Shown piece after piece: positions 46,010-57,740 of a DNA stretch of 64,000 nucleotides (its first letter is position 1; the number at the start of each line of letters is the position of its first letter). Source of the DNA: Begonia masoniana (lineage: Eukaryota > Streptophyta > Magnoliopsida > Cucurbitales > Begoniaceae). Made by a program: the position numbers and the translations under genes. Under the pieces are notes generated by a model. That model did no database searches, was not told where the DNA came from, and was given only the letters and a program-made list of their open reading frames with translations. The stretch covers positions 43,340,646-43,404,645 of the forward strand of contig CM039508.1 in NCBI GenBank assembly GCA_022432975.1. Direction: 5' to 3'.

Positions 46010-47390
46010 TCCAAATCTGTCATCCAAAGTCAGTGGATGATAACGTCATCCAAATTTGTCGACCAAAGTTATTGTCCAAAGTCAGTGGATGATAACATCG
46101 TCCAAACCTGTCAACCAAAGTTATTGTCCAAAGTCAGTGGATGATAACGTCGTCCAAACTTGTCGACCAAAGTTATTGTCCAAAGTCAGTGGATGATAAC
46201 ATCGTCCAAACCTGTCGTCCAAAGTTATCGTCCAAAGTCAGTGGATGATAACGTCGTCCAAATCTGTCAACCAAAGTTATTGTCCAAAGTCAGTGGATGA
46301 TAACGTCGTCCAAACTTGTCGTCCAAAGTTATCGTCCAAAGTCAGTGGATGATAACGTCGTCCAAATCTGTCATCCAAAGTCAGTGGATGATAACGTCAT
46401 CCAAATTTGTCGACCAAAGTTATTGTCCAAAGTCAGTGGATGATAACATCGTCCAAACCTGTCGTCCAAAGTTATCGTCCAAAGTCAGTGGATGATAACG
46501 TCGTCCAAATCTGTCATCCAAAGTCAGTGGATGATAACGTCGTCCAAATCTGTCATCCAAAGTCAGTGGATGATAACGTCGTCCAAATCTGTCATCCAAA
46601 GTCAGTGGATGATAACGTCGTCCAAATCTGTCATCCAAAGTCAGTGGATGATAACGTCGTCCAAATCTGTCAACCAAAGTTATTGTCCAAAGTCAGTGGA
46701 TGATAACGTCGTCCAAATCTGTCATCCAAAGTCAGTGGATGATAACGTCGTCCAAATCTGTCAACCAAAGTTATTGTCCAAAGTCAGTGGATGATAACGT
46801 CGTCCAAATCTGTCAACCAAAGTTATTGTCCAAAGTCAGTGGATGATAACGTCGTCCAAATCTGTCATCCAAAGTCAGTGGATGATAACGTCGTCCAAAT
46901 CTGTCAACCAAAGTTATTGTCCAAAGTCAGTGGATGATAACGTCGTCCAAATCTGTCAACCAAAGTTATTGTCCAAAGTCAGTGGATGATAACGTCATCC
47001 AAATTTGTCGACCAAAGTTATTGTCCAAAGTCAGTGGATGATAACATCGTCCAAACCTGTCGTCCAAAGTTATCGTCCAAAGTCAGTGGATGATAACGTC
47101 GTCCAAATCTGTCAACCAAAGTTATTGTCCAAAGTCAGTGGATGATAACGTCGTCCAAATCTGTCATCCAAAGTCAGTGGATGATAACGTCGTCCAAATC
47201 TGTCATCCAAAGTCAGTGGATGATAACGTCGTCCAAATCTGTCGTTCAAAGTTATCGTCCAAAGTCAGTGGATGATAACGTCGTCCAAATCTGTCAACCA
47301 AAGTTATTGTCCAAAGTCAGTGGATGATAACGTCGTCCAAATCTGTCATCCAAAGTCAGTGGATGATAACGTCGTCCAAATCTGTAAAGT
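46010..47390 (+). repeat. 13-bp modular satellite, 39/52-bp units
   Basis: Built from four 13-mers: GTCCAAAGTTATT (or ..ATC), GTCCAAAGTCAGT, GGATGATAACGTC and GTCCAAATCTGTC. Three start with GTCCAAA, pointing to a 13-bp ancestor. Units of three modules (39 bp) and four modules (52 bp) are mixed in irregular order. Open frames seen across it exist only because 39 is divisible by three; they are not genes. Confidence 0.93.
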
Positions 47391-47580
47391 TGTAGGCGAT
47401 TACGTCGTCCGAAGTCCAATTGTCCACAGTACTCGCCCGTCGAGTAATTGTTTAAAGTATTCGGCTAAGTGTTAGTCGTCCATTCTGCCTTCTTTTTTTA
47501 TCGACCGTTCTGCCTACTGTTTCCAAAGTCCATTCTGCATGCTGTTTCTGTCGTCCATTCTGCCTTCTTTTTCTGTCGTC

Positions 47581-47832
47581 CACTGAGGTCACTTCGACCG
47601 ATTTCACCACGAGGTCACTTCGACCGATTCACCGCCGAGGTCACTTCGACATATTCTCACCGAGGTCAGTTTCTGTCGTCCATTCTGCCTTCTTTTTCTG
47701 TCGTCCACTGAGGTCACTTCGACCGATTTCACCACCGAGGTCACTTCGACCGATTTCACCGCCGAGGTCACTTCGACTGATTTCTCCACCGAGGTCACTT
47801 CGACCGATTTCATCACCGAGGTCACTTCGACC
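47581..47832 (+). repeat. 27-bp tandem repeat in LTR
   Basis: Unit GAGGTCACTTCGACCGATTT plus CACCACC, about eight imperfect copies in two blocks separated by a TTTCTGTCGTCCATTCTGCC segment that is itself repeated (47545, 47670). Confidence 0.8.
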
Positions 47833-48251
47833 AAACTTCCTGTTTTTCATATTTCCCCATCTTCTTGCTCCCGTCCAGAGTACTCGTCCAATTTAAATGC
47901 TCCTGTCTTCCTGTTTTCTTTTGTCATTTATTTCTGTAGTCCGATTTTAAATGTCATCCGATTTACCATGCCCTTTTAAATATGTCTTCCAGTCTTCAAT
48001 TCCAGAAAGGGTTTTCTATGTTTTTTCCTGTTTTCTTCAGTCTTCTATTACTGTAGTCCAAAATTTTAATATGTCTTCTGATTTCCTGTCTTTCAATTCT
48101 GTTTTCCAAGTCCTCCCATGTCTTCCAGTTTACTATACCAGAGAAGGTTTTTCTCTATTAAAGTTTTAAAAGTTCAAAAAAAAAAATGTCACGTTTTAAA
48201 TGTTCGGAGTGAGGCTCTTCGACCCCGATCGGGTCGGGGGCGTCACAGTTA

Positions 48252-48263
48252 TGGTATCAGAGC
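48252..48263 (+). other. Primer-binding site, initiator Met-tRNA
   Basis: TGGTATCAGAGC exactly as expected, four bases after the LTR end. Confidence 0.88.
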
Positions 48264-48408
48264 CGCCAGGTTTTAAAAATGGTTCTGGAGAACTGTCTGG
48301 TTGCGCAACCCGCCACGTGAAATCGCTCCACCAACTGTAAGTGTTTAAGTTCCTGTAAAAGTTTTGTTTATTAAATTTAGTTATTCTGTTTATAGGATTT
48401 TGTTAGAA

Positions 48409-51400
48409 ATGATGAGGGGACATCAGGATGAAGCAAACGATAGTCCCAGTGCCATCGACCGTTTAACCGAACTGGTGGGTGTACAGTCCCGTATGGTGGA
48501 ACGCATGATGGCCAGGGAAGATAACGGAAACAATAATCATAGGAATGCTCCACGTGACACCAGTGGAGACAGATTCTGGCGACTCCAACCGCCGATGTTT
48601 GATGGATTATCAACGGACCCAACTCACGCTGAGAAATGGATTCGACATATAGAGAGAATGTTCAACTACGCAGAAGTGGAAGAAAATAAGAAAGTGATAT
48701 GTGCCACGTTTCATCTCACCAAGAATGCTGGATTTTGGTGGGACACAGTGCAGTCGACTACAGTAGCATTAAGCTGGGAAGGATTCAAGAAGATCTTCTA
48801 CGAAAAGTACTTCGACCGCAGTGTGAGGAAGGAAAAGATGATCAAATTCTCTCGACTGCGACAATTTGGATCAGTGGCCGAGTATGTTCAGAAGTTCGAG
48901 TCGCTATCCCACTATGCACCTCATCTAGTGGACACCGACAAAAACAAGGTACACCAATTTATTCAGGGTCTAAAGATGGACCTTTTATGAGGGCTCATGA
49001 CTGGGGGATTTGATGAGGCACCGTATACAAAAGTGGTGGCCAAGACTTATCAGTTGGAGGCCTTAGAGGCGAAGTTCCAGAGACAGAGGGATTCATCAAA
49101 AAGGATTATTTGGAATGTTCCTCAACAACAACGCGGTCAAAATTGGCAACCACAACAGCAACAGAACAGGGGCGTTAAGAGGCCCAATGAGACTGCTGCT
49201 TATTAGGACAAGGAAAAAAGACAAATGGGAGCTCCTCAGCTACCTGTATGCCCGCATTGCCAGAAAAGTCACATAGGTGAATGCAGGCTCTTTACCGGCC
49301 ATTGCTTCCGATGCGGCAAAGAGGGCTATCAAGTCCGGGATTGCCCAATGCCCGACACGAGGCTGAATCGTGCAATGATAGAGGATGATGATGATGCCCA
49401 GCACACAGTGATCACAGGTACAATTTTGATCTGTAATTTACCTGCCTATTCTCTGCTGGACATAGGGGCCACACATTCATTTGTGGCAATGGATTTCGTG
49501 GATAGGGAGAATTTAAGTATTGTGCCGTCAGATCAGTCCTACAGTGTCATGCTACCATCCAGAGAGTTTATACACTCCGAGTAGGCAGTGCAGGGCGATA
49601 TAGTGTTAGTAGGGGACCAGAAATTGTATGTCAATCTTATCATCATCGGTATGAAAGGATACGATGTAATTCTCAGGATGGACTGGCTGTTTAGACATCA
49701 CACCACCATCGACTGCAGGTCCGGGTTTGTGACCTTTAAGTGCCCAAATGAGAAAGAGTTCTCCTATCAGGCTGTACCAAAGGAGCACTCTATGCCTATT
49801 GTATCCTCCTTAGAAGCTCAAAAGCTAATGAGGTCGGGATGTGACGGATTTCTTGCCTACGTGGTAGATGATCAAAGGCAAGGTGAGATGGAACTCTAAA
49901 GCATTCCGGTTGTTCAAAACTTCCCAGGAGTCTTCTTAGACGACTTGCCGGGATTACCACTGGATCACGAGATTGAGTTTGAGATTGAAGTATGTCCTGG
50001 TGCTAAACCGGTATCAAAGAATCCGTACCGCATGGCGCCAATAGAACTGAAGAAGTTGAAGACACAACTAAAGGAACTTGTGGACTAGGACTTTGTACGC
50101 CCTAGTTTCTCTCCGTGGGGCGTTCCCGTCTTGTTTGTTAAGAAGAAGGATGGGTCCCTGTGCATGTGTATTGACTACCGGGAGCTGAACAAGTTGACCA
50201 TCAAGAATAAGTACTCGTTGAGGATCGACGATCTATTTGACCAACCGCAAGGAGCTCGGGTATTTTCAAATATTGACTTACGCTCCAGTTATTACCAGTT
50301 GAAGGTCAGAGCTGACGATATTCCAAAGATCGCATTTAGGACCCGATACGGACACTACGAGTTCTTGGTGATGTCGTTCGGGTTGACTAATGCTCCGGCG
50401 GCATTTATGGACCTGATGAACAGGATATTCCAGGATTTTCTAGACAAGTTTGTAATTGTCTTCATCGACGACATCCTGGTTTATTCTCAGAATGAAAAGG
50501 AGCACGAAGAGCATTTGACGATTGTGCTATCAACTCTGAAACACCACCAATTGTACGCCAAACTGTCAAAGTGTGAATTCTGGTTGAGCAGAATTAACTT
50601 TCTAGGCCACGTGGTGTCTCCAGAAGGAGTGTCTGTGGATCCGGCTAAGATTCAGGCTATGAGAGAATGGCCGAGGCCGAGGAATGCCAGTGAGGTACAA
50701 AGTTTTATTGGGCTAGCTGGTTATTACAGAAAGTTTATCAAGGGATTTTCTATGATAGCAAAGCCTATGACCAGCTTAACGAGAAAAGATGTCAAGTTTA
50801 AGTGGTCCGATGTGTGTGAAAAGAGTTTTCAAACGCTCAAGCAGAAATTAACCACTGCTCCTCTGTTGGTATTGCCGGTCGAAGATGGCAAATTCAGTGT
50901 GTGCTGCGATGCGTCAAAGGTTGGTCTGGGATGCGTGTTAATGCAGGAAGGAAAAGTGGTGGCGTACGCGTCCAGACAATTGAAGAACCACGAGCAAAAC
51001 TACCCTACTCACGACCTTGAGTTAGCGGCAGTTGTTTTTGCACTGAAAGTACGGAGACACCACTTATATGGACAATCATGTGAGGTGTTTTCTGATCACA
51101 AAAGCTTGAAGTATATATTTACTCAGAAGGAGTTGAACATGAGGGAACAGCGGTGGCTCGAGTTTGTGAAAGATTATGACATCGAGATTAAATACCACCC
51201 CGGCAAAGCTAATGTGGTAGCCGATGCGTTGAGCAGGATACCAGCTACTATTCAAATGGCTATGTCGGCCGTATCAATGCCTTTGAAGACAGAAATTCAG
51301 AGGTTCAACTTGAAGGTAGTTTTTGAACTATCGACAGTACTAGCGGACCTATCAATACGGCCAACCATTGTGGACCGAATTAAGGAAGCCCAGAAGATCA

Positions 51401-51444
51401 ATTCAAAGGAGATGGCCGATATAGTGAGAAAATTGCCTTTGGCC
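48409..51444 (+). pseudogene. Chromovirus gag-pol, five in-frame stops
   Basis: One continuous frame broken only by stops at 48988, 49204, 49582, 49897 and 50086, with no frameshift before the heptamer array. Domains: gag (AGFWWDTVQSTT), CCHC knuckle CFRCGKEGYQVRDCP, protease with a changed active site (LLDIGATHSF, DTG to DIG), reverse transcriptase with FIDD intact ([10 protein letters not shown]), RNase H ([13 protein letters not shown]). Integrase is missing apart from an inverted scrap. At least three stops look like C-to-T changes of Gln codons when compared with the 34316 element. Confidence 0.9.
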
Positions 51445-51445
51445 T

Positions 51446-52166
51446 TTTAAAGTTTAAAGTTTAAAGTTTAAAGTTTAAAGTTTAAAGTTTAAAGTTTAAA
51501 GTTTAAAGTTTAAAGTTTAAAGTTTAAAGTTTAAAGTTTAAAGTTTAAAGTTTAAAGTTTAAAGTTTAAAGTTTAAAGTTTAAAGTTTAAAGTTTAAAGT
51601 TTAAAGTTTAAAGTTTAAAGTTTAAAGTTTAAAGTTTAAAGTTTAAAGTTTAAAGTTTAAAGTTTAAAGTTTAAAGTTTAAAGTTTAAAGTTTAAAGTTT
51701 AAAGTTTAAAGTTTAAAGTTTAAAGTTTAAAGTTTAAAGTTTAAAGTTTAAAGTTTAAAGTTTAAAGTTTAAAGTTTAAAGTTTAAAGTTTAAAGTTTAA
51801 AGTTTAAAGTTTAAAGTTTAAAGTTTAAAGTTTAAAGTTTAAAGTTTAAAGTTTAAAGTTTAAAGTTTAAAGTTTAAAGTTTAAAGTTTAAAGTTTAAAG
51901 TTTAAAGTTTAAAGTTTAAAGTTTAAAGTTTAAAGTTTAAAGTTTAAAGTTTAAAGTTTAAAGTTTAAAGTTTAAAGTTTAAAGTTTAAAGTTTAAAGTT
52001 TAAAGTTTAAAGTTTAAAGTTTAAAGTTTAAAGTTTAAAGTTTAAAGTTTAAAGTTTAAAGTTTAAAGTTTAAAGTTTAAAGTTTAAAGTTTAAAGTTTA
52101 AAGTTTAAAGTTTAAAGTTTAAAGTTTAAAGTTTAAAGTTTAAAGTTTAAAGTTTAAAGTTTAAAG
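51446..52166 (+). repeat. (TTTAAAG)103 perfect heptamer array
   Basis: 721 bp, exactly 103 units, in phase at every line start I checked and with no variant unit seen. It begins after pol sequence ..TTGGCCT and ends TTTAAAG-TTTAGGGAACAGC, where AGGGAACAGC is pol sequence from 51142. It disrupts pol. Confidence 0.97.
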
Positions 52167-52169
52167 TTT

Positions 52170-52537
52170 AGGGAACAGCGGTGGCTCGAGTGGTGAAAGA
52201 TTAGGACATCGAGATTAAATACCACCCCGGCAAAGCTAATGTGGTAGCCGATGCGTTGAGCAGGATACCAGCTACTATTCAAATGGCTATGTCGGCCGTA
52301 TCAATGCCTTTGAAGACAGAAATTCAGAGGTTCAACTTGAAGGTAGTTTTTGAACTATCGACAGTACTAGCGGACCTATCAATACGGCCAACCATTGTGG
52401 ACCGAATTAAGGAAGCCCAGAAGATCAATTCAAAGGAGATGGCCGATATAGTGAGAAAATTGCCTTTGGCCTCTTCCGAGTTCAGTTATTCGAGAGATGG
52501 TATTTTAAAGTTTAAAGTTTAAAGACAGGTGGTATGT
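52170..52537 (+). repeat. Duplicated pol segment after the heptamer array
   Basis: 52170-52472 repeats 51142-51445 (RNase H end) with a one-base loss and a TAT-to-TAG change, then continues into pol sequence absent from the first copy, ending at ATTTTAAAGTTTAAAGTTTAAAGAC. There the normal codons for ILKFKD already contain two TTTAAAG units; this copy has three. Confidence 0.92.
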
Positions 52538-52612
52538 TTTGAAACGATCGACACCGGAATACCATGTAGCTTGATGATCTCGCTAATGTATAACTCTGCG
52601 TACTGCTTCATG
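52538..52612 (-). pseudogene. Inverted integrase fragment
   Basis: The minus strand encodes [18 protein letters not shown], the integrase segment matching 37760-37690 of the other chromovirus, opposite to the surrounding pol. Marks an inversion/deletion breakpoint where the element loses its 3' half. Confidence 0.8.
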
Positions 52613-52615
52613 GAG

Positions 52616-53698
52616 AAAAATAGAGAAGTAGTCGATCGATCGGCACTCGGCAAGCGATCGATTGGCTATTTTAATTGATGGAGGTGTTTAAATATGGACC
52701 GTTAAAGCTGGACCATTAAAACCTATTTTTAATCTCAGCCGTTGAAGATGATTATGGGCTTTAGATTTGTGGGCTTCAGATTACTTAAAAATTAGGTTAA
52801 CCAACATTCATAAATCATAGACAATCAGATGACGGGAGGCGAGAGAGAAGAAGCGAAAGGATTTAAGAGGAAAGGAGCCCAAGCGAGACGGAAACCGGAA
52901 CGGAGCGAGAGCTTCAGAAATTGATTTTCACCATAGTTTTTCTTTCCCTTTTTCTTCCAAACTATGAACTTCTTTATTATTCTTGTTGTTTTTCTTTATT
53001 TTAGCATGAACTAATTTATTTTTCTAGGGCTACGATGTAGCTGGATTATGAATATTTAGTTTTTTTTTCCTTTAATTCAAATTATTGATTTTCTGTTTCA
53101 ATATTGTGTTTGAGTAATTTATTCTGTTCTTAATGCTTGCGATTGCCTAATCAACAAAAGGATGTTCGTAGGATTATTTTGAGACCGAGAGGAGATGAAT
53201 AATCGTGCACTGAATAATTTACCAGGAAAATAATCTTAGGCTAGAGATAGCTAAGGCGTTTATGTGGTAGTATAATTTCTCGTTCTTAACGTATTCAATT
53301 AATTTTTAGGGTTTGAGACTGAGAGGTAATAACCCGTTAGTTGAATAAGTTTATCTTTGCTCAAGAGAGATTGATAAATAATTTTGTGAAATTGTCATCT
53401 ACACATAGAAATAAAAATTAATGATTTGGTTTAGGAAAACTAAATAGGATTAATTTAGGTGAAATCGGAAACCCTAGAGCTTTCTCATTATATTTTTAAA
53501 CTTGTTTAATTTCTGCTATTTAATTAAATTACTTTATTTTGCTATTTTAAATTCAAACTTCTCAAAATCTCGTATTCATTATAAACTAGAATTAATTTAG
53601 TTTGATCATTAATTAAAAAGTCCTCGTGGGTTCGATACTCTTTTTATCACTATATTACTTGTTGCGACTTGTACACTTGCGAACTATTTTTCACAACA
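52616..53698 (+). repeat. 5' LTR of the Athila-like element (5' truncated)
   Basis: Matches 57888-58848 and continues to ..TTTTTCACAACA. Contains paired CGATCGATCG sites at 52633 and 52655. Confidence 0.85.
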
Positions 53699-53829
53699 AG
53701 TTTTTTGCGCTGTTGCTGGGGACTTTATTATTGATATTAAATTAATTATTTTCAGTTTTATTTTGAATTCTATTTATTTTATTTTATTTTATTTTATTAT
53801 TTCTTTATTTTCAGGTTACTTTCAGGTGC

Positions 53830-55860
53830 ATGCGTAATGAAGGAAACGCTAATCTTCTCCCGCTTAACCTTGAGATCAAGCGTACGTGTCGACAAAATCG
53901 GAGAGAAAGAAGAGAAATTATTCAACTAGCGCGTGCAATCATGGGAGATAACAGGGAAGACAATATTGAAAACAGACCTTGCTGGGTTATGTTATACCTA
54001 CGGTGTCCGGGATTCATTTAGCTATTCAGAAGCTGGCTATTGCAGCAAATTTTGAAATTAAGCCAGACACATTGCACATGATTCAACAATCTCAGTTTAG
54101 TGGATTACCTTCTGAAGACCCCAAAGATCATATTGCAAATTTTTTAGAAGTGTCCGATACTTTCAGATTTCACAATGTGGGGGATGATGCAGTTAGATTA
54201 CGTTTATTTTCGTTCTCATTACGGGATCGTGTAAAGAATTGGCTTAATTCTCTGCTAGCTAATTCTATTAATACTTGGGAAGAGTTATGCCAGAAATTTC
54301 TTTCAAAGTTCTTTTTGTTCAAGAAGACGACTAAACTTCACAATGATATAATCAACTACAGTCAGTTCGATGGGGAAACATTATATGAGGCATGGGCACG
54401 CTTCAAGGAGATGCTGAGAAAGTGTCCAAACCATGGTCTACCGATGTGGATGCATATTCAAACTTTCTATGGTGGATTGTCAGCATCTACTAAAACTCTG
54501 GTGAATGCAGCTGCAGGTGGTGCTTTAATGAGGAAAACTGAAGTAGCTGCATATGACCTTTTAGAAGAATTGGCACTTAACAATGACCAGTGTCCTGTGG
54601 AGCGATCAATTATGAAACGAACAACTGGTACCCCAGAGCTTGAAGCTATGAAAGCCTTGATATTACAAGTTGCCTCATTGACAAAATAGTTACAAGAATC
54701 TCATCTGGCGGCTAGTGTGGGGAAATCACCAATGGTTAATTGTCAATGGTGTCAAGGACCACATCAGAGTGAAGAATGCCAAGTGGAAAATCCTATGCCG
54801 AATAAATCTGCATAACAAGTTAACTACATGAGGAATTTTAATAAGCAAGTAAATCCCAACACCAACACTTATAATCTAGGGTGGCGGCAACATACAAATC
54901 TCTCATGGCGGAATTCCCAAAATACTATGCCTATGTTTCAAACATCGCAATTGGGTCCATCTCAACAAGCTGAGAAGAAAAATGATCTCGAAGCAGCCCT
55001 TATGCAATTTATGACCGAAACCCGTACAATAATGCAGAATCAATCGGCCCAAATTCGAAGTCTTGAGAATCAACTTGGCCAATTTGCTAGTATCATTAAT
55101 GGGAGGCCTCAAGGTTCACTACCTAGCAACACCGAAATACACCCAAAAGAGCATTGTAATGTAATTACTACTAGATTGGGAACTGTTATTGAACCGGAGC
55201 ACAAAGAGCAAAGTGTGCCTAAAGTGGATAATGGGGATTCAAGTGAAAATGAAGTTCAAAGGTCTATACCATCTCGTCCTTCCCCAATACAAGCAATTCC
55301 ACCTCAAGTGTCGTTTCCACAAGGACTGAAGAATGTGCAGCTTGATAATCAGTTTTCTAAGTTTTTTGATATTTTCAAAAAGCTCCACATCAACATTCCA
55401 TTCGCAGAGGCCCTCGAGCAAATGCCTAAATATGCAAAGTTTCTGAAAGATATTTTATCTCATAAGCGTAAAATTGAAGAAGGCAGTATGATCGCTTTGA
55501 CGGAGGAATGCAGTGCTATTATTCAACGGAAGCTTCCACAAAAGCTGAAGGATTCAGGGAGTTTCACCATACCATGCAAAATTGGGAATTCAATTTTTAA
55601 GCGGGCATTATGTGATTTGGGGGCTAGTGTAAATTTAATGCCGCTATCTATTTTTCAAAAACTTGGTCTTGGTGAAGCAAAGCCCACAAGTGCATTTCTA
55701 TAGATGGCTGATCGCTCTATAAAACATATGTATGGGGTGATTGAAGATGTCCTTGTCAAAGTCGACAAATTTATTTTTCCTGCTGATTTCTTGATTATCG
55801 ATATGAAGGAAGATAGTGGCATCCCGATAATATTAGGTCGACCATTCTTAGCAACATGAG
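53830..55860 (+). pseudogene. Athila-like gag and protease, broken
   Basis: Starts MRNEGNANLL; a frameshift near 53980 joins to the gag core (FSGLPSEDPKDHIANFLEV, LFSFSLRDRVKNWLNSL, WEELCQKFLSKFF, FNDIINYSQ-like, ETLYEAWARFKEML). A stop at 54687-54689 precedes the NQSAQIRSLENQLGQ segment. Protease-like region: CDLGASVNLMPLSIF with DLG instead of DTG/DSG, then [12 protein letters not shown], split by a stop at ~55701. A short frame follows (to 56099), then no pol. Confidence 0.85.
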
Positions 55861-56099
55861 GAGCTGTAATTGATCTCAGAAAGGGGGAGCTCAAATTGTA
55901 AGTACAAAATGAAGATGTGACATTCAAGGTGTATAAATCAATGGAGTACCCAAAAGCTAACAATGAGCCAATTGAAGATAATTTTCCAGACAAAGAGCTT
56001 CCAGCGATTGATAAGTTAGTAAACAGAAAAAGAGCGAAGCCGTATTTTAACGGGATTTTTAAGAATGATACAACCATTACTCTCCGTGCACTGGACTAG

Positions 56100-57740
56100 C
56101 AAGGATCGTAAAATGTCAAGCCGATGACATTAAAACAAGTGCTTGGTGGGAGGCAACCCATCCTAGTATCCTTTTATTTCATTATTTCAATTTTTGTTTG
56201 CATTAGTTTTTTTTTATTTTTTTTCTAAAAAAAAGAAAAAGAAAGAAAGAAAGATTCCTAATCGATTGCTCCTTCGACCGAAGCTCCACAACGCTGACGA
56301 CCAGCCTGAGACGTTATGAGGTACTCTACTTTTACCCTATTTTTTTTACATTAAGGACAATGTTTGTTTTAAGTTTGAGGGTGATTTTAGCGTACTTTAG
56401 CACTTTGTTATATTTTGGTTCTGCAATCTGAAATCTGGTTTAGGTGTCAATAATTGATATTTTGAATAAATTTATACTTTAGCTTCTTGAAAAATGCTGA
56501 GTAAAAGATTGGTTTGTATTAGTTAGCATTGATTTTAGCTTACGAAGTTAAACTTAAAACCCTGAGCACGTTTCATTCTTGTTTAACTTGATCTGTTGGA
56601 GTTATACTCATGTAGTCTACATATATCGAAGCCCAAACACAGTAAGAGAGTGTAACCCCAGTCAAATATAATGATAACAAGTGCTACTGATGAAAATCCT
56701 TCTTGGTTTTGCCCAATATCCTCGAATGTGAATTGAAATTTTTCAGAAAAAAGAAAATGATTTAGGCCATCATTGAATCGTTTGAGCCTTCTTAGCTTAC
56801 CATTTTGTGTCATATAATGACACCCATAGTCACCCTTTTGAGCCTATGATTGAACCATTCAATTGTGCCTATTTTACACTAGCCACTTATATTTTTTACC
56901 TTTTTTAAAAAGCACAGGATTTATTGATATAGTTGAAGGAGAGTAGGAGAATGTAGTGGTGAGGATGAATGAAAACTCTTTTATTGTTACGTTGCTTTGT
57001 TATTATTAGTCTGAGTTGTAAAAAAAAAAAAAATTAAAAAAAAAAATCATAAGTTTAGTTTTATTATCAAACTTGTTGTATTTATTTTACTTTGTAATTA
57101 TGACAAATGAGTTTAGCTGAGTGATATTGAATGAACTAAGTTTGGGGGTGAGAGATCAAAGGAAAGCTCGAGCGAGTTCAATGAGTGAGTGAGTGCTGAG
57201 AAGAAAAATTGAGTGGGTGAAATAAAGAATGATGGGTTGTGCTATGATTACTCGTTTGTATCCATAAAAGCTCTACCCTTTTAACCCAGCCTTACATTAC
57301 AAACTTTTAAAGACCTATTGACTCTTGTTTTTGATTTATGGATATTTGCTATTAGTTGGATGGTGGGCAAGGCCATAGAGCGATTAGAGTGAATAGAGAG
57401 TGATCCCAAGTGAGATGTGAGAGCATTCTTTTTCCATAGCTATATTAGTTTACCTAACAGTTAGAGGTAAACGAGGATGAAAACACACACACACGAGGAT
57501 TTCTAAGTAAACGAATGTCAATGTGCTGATATAAGTTAATTATTTTGCAAAGTGTTAATCTTGATAGTTTTAGTATGAATTGTTCAAGCTGAGATGAATT
57601 ACTAAAAAAAAACTTTGATGAAGATTGCTTTAACATTATATTGTATTGTGCTTAGTATATGGGATTGGATTATATATTTGTTGAAATTTTTGATTAATTT
57701 TGTTCACTTGAGGACAAGCTTTCATTCAAGTTTGAGGGTG
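56100..57740 (+). other. Athila-like 3' internal region, non-coding
   Basis: Long non-coding stretch between the last gag-pol remnant and the 3' LTR, normal for Athila/Tat elements. Two AAGTTTGAGGGTG purine motifs (56381, 57728) and one AAGTTTGGGGGTGAG (57139) resemble polypurine tracts. No gene. Confidence 0.6.

Larger units (their letters stand above)
44418..48247 (+). repeat. 5' LTR, 3.8 kb, with internal satellite
   Basis: Starts TGTAACAGTCGG and ends GGGGGCGTCACA, followed by TTATGGTATCAGAGC. Unusually long, largely because of the 13-bp modular array (46010-47390) and a 27-bp array (47581-47832). The first 800 bp match the LTR fragments at 58849 and 59582. Confidence 0.8.
44418..52612 (+). 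mobile_element. Second Ty3/gypsy chromovirus, plus, 3' half rearranged
   Basis: 5' LTR 44418-48247, primer site 48252-48263, gag-pol 48409-51444, then a heptamer array, a duplicated pol piece and an inverted integrase piece. No 3' LTR follows; Athila-like sequence begins at about 52616. Lineage by gag and RT similarity to the 34316 element. Confidence 0.85.

Noticed and set aside
46407..47475. Repetitive protein encoded by long frames over the satellite
   Set aside because: 39-bp units are divisible by three, so frames stay open by arithmetic; 52-bp units shift the frame, and equivalent frames exist on both strands.
51446..52170. Interstitial telomere repeat
   Set aside because: The unit is TTTAAAG, not TTTAGGG. 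The single TTTAGGG at the end comes from the junction with pol sequence AGGGAACAGC, and the seed lies in pol codons.
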